From positions 992,001-1,056,000 of the forward strand of contig NZ_CP031219.1 of NCBI RefSeq assembly GCF_003346775.1: DNA of 64,000 nt, written 5' to 3'. Each line of letters begins with the position of its first letter. Position 1 is the stretch's first letter. The notes below the pieces were generated by a model. That model made no database searches and was not told where the DNA came from. It was given only the letters and a program-made list of their open reading frames with translations. Shown one piece after another: positions 62,728 to 64,000 of the stretch. Source of the DNA: Malaciobacter mytili LMG 24559 (GTDB lineage: Bacteria > Campylobacterota > Campylobacteria > Campylobacterales > Arcobacteraceae). The translations under genes were made by a program, and so were the position numbers.

Positions 62728-63732
62728 ATGAATTTAAAGCAAACCATTAATAAGCTTGATGAGAAAATAAAAAAAGTAAATACAAAAGAAGAACTTAATG
62801 AAGTTTTAGAAATTATTAAAACATATAAAAAACCATTTATTTATGAAAATAATAAATATTTTTTAATTAGTGGATTTCTTATTTTATTTATACTTTTATA
62901 TAATATTTACATTTTATGGGAATGGAATGAACACTGGGAAGAGTCTAATAGCCTTGCTTTAGGGCTAATAGTGCTATTAGCTATACCTATTTATTTAATT
63001 TTAACTCCTTTACTTAGAAATATGAAAATTAGACATATTGAAAACACAATATATAAAATTGATATGATGTTAGACAATAATATTAAAAAAGATTCTACTA
63101 TTTCACACTATTATTTAAATAGTAATTATTTTGGTTTTAATAGAGGCAATTATCAAAATAAGTTAAAAGAAACTTATATAATTTCAAACTTTCAAGCTAA
63201 TACATATTTATTAGAAGCAAAGCTTTTTAATTATCATTATGTTAATAAAAGAACAGAAACTTATACGTGTGGAAAATCCACATGCACAAGAACAGTATAT
63301 GACCATTATAATAAATATGGTATTGAAGTAGATTTTAAAAATACTTCAAATATAGTTATAAATGCTGATATTTTTTCAGTACATTTACCACAAACTTTTA
63401 AAACTTCATCAATTAAATTTAATAAGAAATTTCAAGTTAAATGTGAAGATGAATTTACAGCTGTTAAATTTTTACAGCCTTCACTTATTGTATATTTTGA
63501 AGATTTAGCAAAAGAGTTTAATTATCTATCTTTTCAATTTATAAATAATAAACTTTGTATAATGTTTTCTAACTTCGATGTTTTGCCAAATAGTGCTTCA
63601 AGAAAATATGGACTTGCTTCTCCTAAAGAATTTATAGAAGAATTAAATGGTTTTACAAAAATAGAAAAATTATCAAAACTACTAAATGCAGTTGATTATA
63701 TGTTATCTCAAACAGATAATAACTTTAAATAA
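62728..63732 (+). CDS. DUF3137 membrane protein
   Basis: 334 residues. Two transmembrane helices (about 44-62 and 80-101) near the N-terminus, then a large soluble domain with the DUF3137 pattern: SHYYLNSNYFGFNRGNY, ETYTCGKSTCTRTVYDHYNKYG, FQVKCEDEFTAVKFLQPSLIVYF. Two Cys in CGKSTC may form a disulphide or bind metal. It precedes a LemA gene by 11 bases; the two families commonly occur together. Function unknown. Confidence 0.8.
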   Translation: MNLKQTINKLDEKIKKVNTKEELNEVLEIIKTYKKPFIYENNKYFLISGFLILFILLYNIYILWEWNEHWEESNSLALGLIVLLAIPIYLILTPLLRNMKIRHIENTIYKIDMMLDNNIKKDSTISHYYLNSNYFGFNRGNYQNKLKETYIISNFQANTYLLEAKLFNYHYVNKRTETYTCGKSTCTRTVYDHYNKYGIEVDFKNTSNIVINADIFSVHLPQTFKTSSIKFNKKFQVKCEDEFTAVKFLQPSLIVYFEDLAKEFNYLSFQFINNKLCIMFSNFDVLPNSASRKYGLASPKEFIEELNGFTKIEKLSKLLNAVDYMLSQTDNNFK

Positions 63733-63743
63733 AGGAAAAAAAT

Positions 63744-64000
63744 ATGGAAATATTAGTAATTATTTTAGTAATACTAGTTGTTTGGAGTATTATAGTTTAC
63801 AATAAAATCATTGGAAATTATAATGCAATTGAAAGGGCATGGAGTAATGTTATTGTATATGAAAGACAAAAACAAAAAGTAATTCCAGAACTAGAAAAAG
63901 TTCTAAAAGAACAAAAAGAGTTTGAATCTGAAACTTTAACAAATATTACAAAGTTAAGAGCTTCAATTTCTAAACTTGAGGCAAGTAATATTTCACCTTC
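63744..64000 (+). CDS. lemA: LemA family protein (3' truncated by window)
   Basis: The first 85 residues are visible. A single transmembrane helix (about 3-20) is followed by the LemA opening YNKIIGNYNAIERAWSNVIVYERQKQKVIPELEKVLKE and a coiled helix; the gene continues past the window. ATG follows AAAGGA. LemA proteins are membrane-tethered helical bundles of unclear function. Confidence 0.9.
   Translation, partial: MEILVIILVILVVWSIIVYNKIIGNYNAIERAWSNVIVYERQKQKVIPELEKVLKEQKEFESETLTNITKLRASISKLEASNISP

Noticed and set aside
1-64000. CRISPR arrays, tRNA or rRNA genes, insertion sequences, prophage
   Set aside because: I looked for spaced direct repeats, cloverleaf-type GC-rich segments, transposase motifs and phage proteins and saw none. 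A tRNA scan would be the decisive check.

Overview
The window is a 64 kb piece of a very AT-rich bacterial chromosome. It looks like Arcobacteraceae (Campylobacterota: Arcobacter, Aliarcobacter or a relative). The reasons are the extreme A+T content, genes that start mostly behind AAGGA-type ribosome sites, a CiaB homologue, two histidine kinases with the H-box AHQWRQPL, methyl-accepting proteins with nitrate-sensor (NIT) domains, and dense head-to-tail packing with short convergent terminators. I see no rRNA, tRNA, CRISPR array, insertion sequence or prophage. The first and last genes are cut by the window edges.

Layout. 1-9.1 kb is an acidic amino-acid module: an AGCS sodium/amino-acid symporter (partial), an Asp/Glu racemase, a histidine kinase with its OmpR-type regulator, an MmgE/PrpD protein in an operon with an unusual aspartase/fumarase-family lyase, a PAS-winged-helix regulator, aspartase, and a short one-domain asparaginase. 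9.1-22.7 kb is mixed housekeeping: ferritin, manganese pyrophosphatase, a TSUP exporter, GNAT and AraC proteins, 2-isopropylmalate synthase with a possible leader peptide, a ureohydrolase, an AlkC-like repair protein, YbaK, the large NAD-glutamate dehydrogenase, a SagB-type dehydrogenase and a truncated globin. 22.9-31.6 kb holds a possible orphan Tli4-like immunity protein, CiaB, a DoxX-like protein, a NIT-GAF-PAS-GGDEF-EAL protein, and htpG behind a CIRCE-like operator. 31.8-43.5 kb holds two TPR-like proteins with a 43-residue repeat, a TSUP/LysR pair, a TAXI-type TRAP transporter, a GNAT protein, small unknowns, a paralogous cytosolic/lipoprotein pair, and an uncharacterised gene with no ordinary start codon.

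43.5-53.8 kb is a second nutrient module: a double-Cache histidine kinase, an HBM chemoreceptor, an OmpR-type regulator, a DctPQM TRAP transporter and the three subunits of 5-oxoprolinase (pxpABC). It reads as sensing, uptake and hydrolysis of 5-oxoproline to glutamate. 53.8-64 kb holds a degenerate-GGDEF/EAL pair, DedA, Tex, a NIT chemoreceptor, a DEAD-box helicase that appears to start at AUU, and a DUF3137/LemA pair.

How it fits together. The two amino-acid modules are guarded by sister two-component systems. Their products (fumarate, ammonia, glutamate) enter the TCA cycle directly or through glutamate dehydrogenase. Two chemoreceptors and two c-di-GMP-related loci link nutrient or nitrate sensing to motility and lifestyle. 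The most novel-looking item is the operon pairing an MmgE/PrpD protein with a divergent aspartase-like lyase next to a racemase. By analogy with iminodisuccinate breakdown, it may handle an N-substituted or D-aspartate compound; this is inference.
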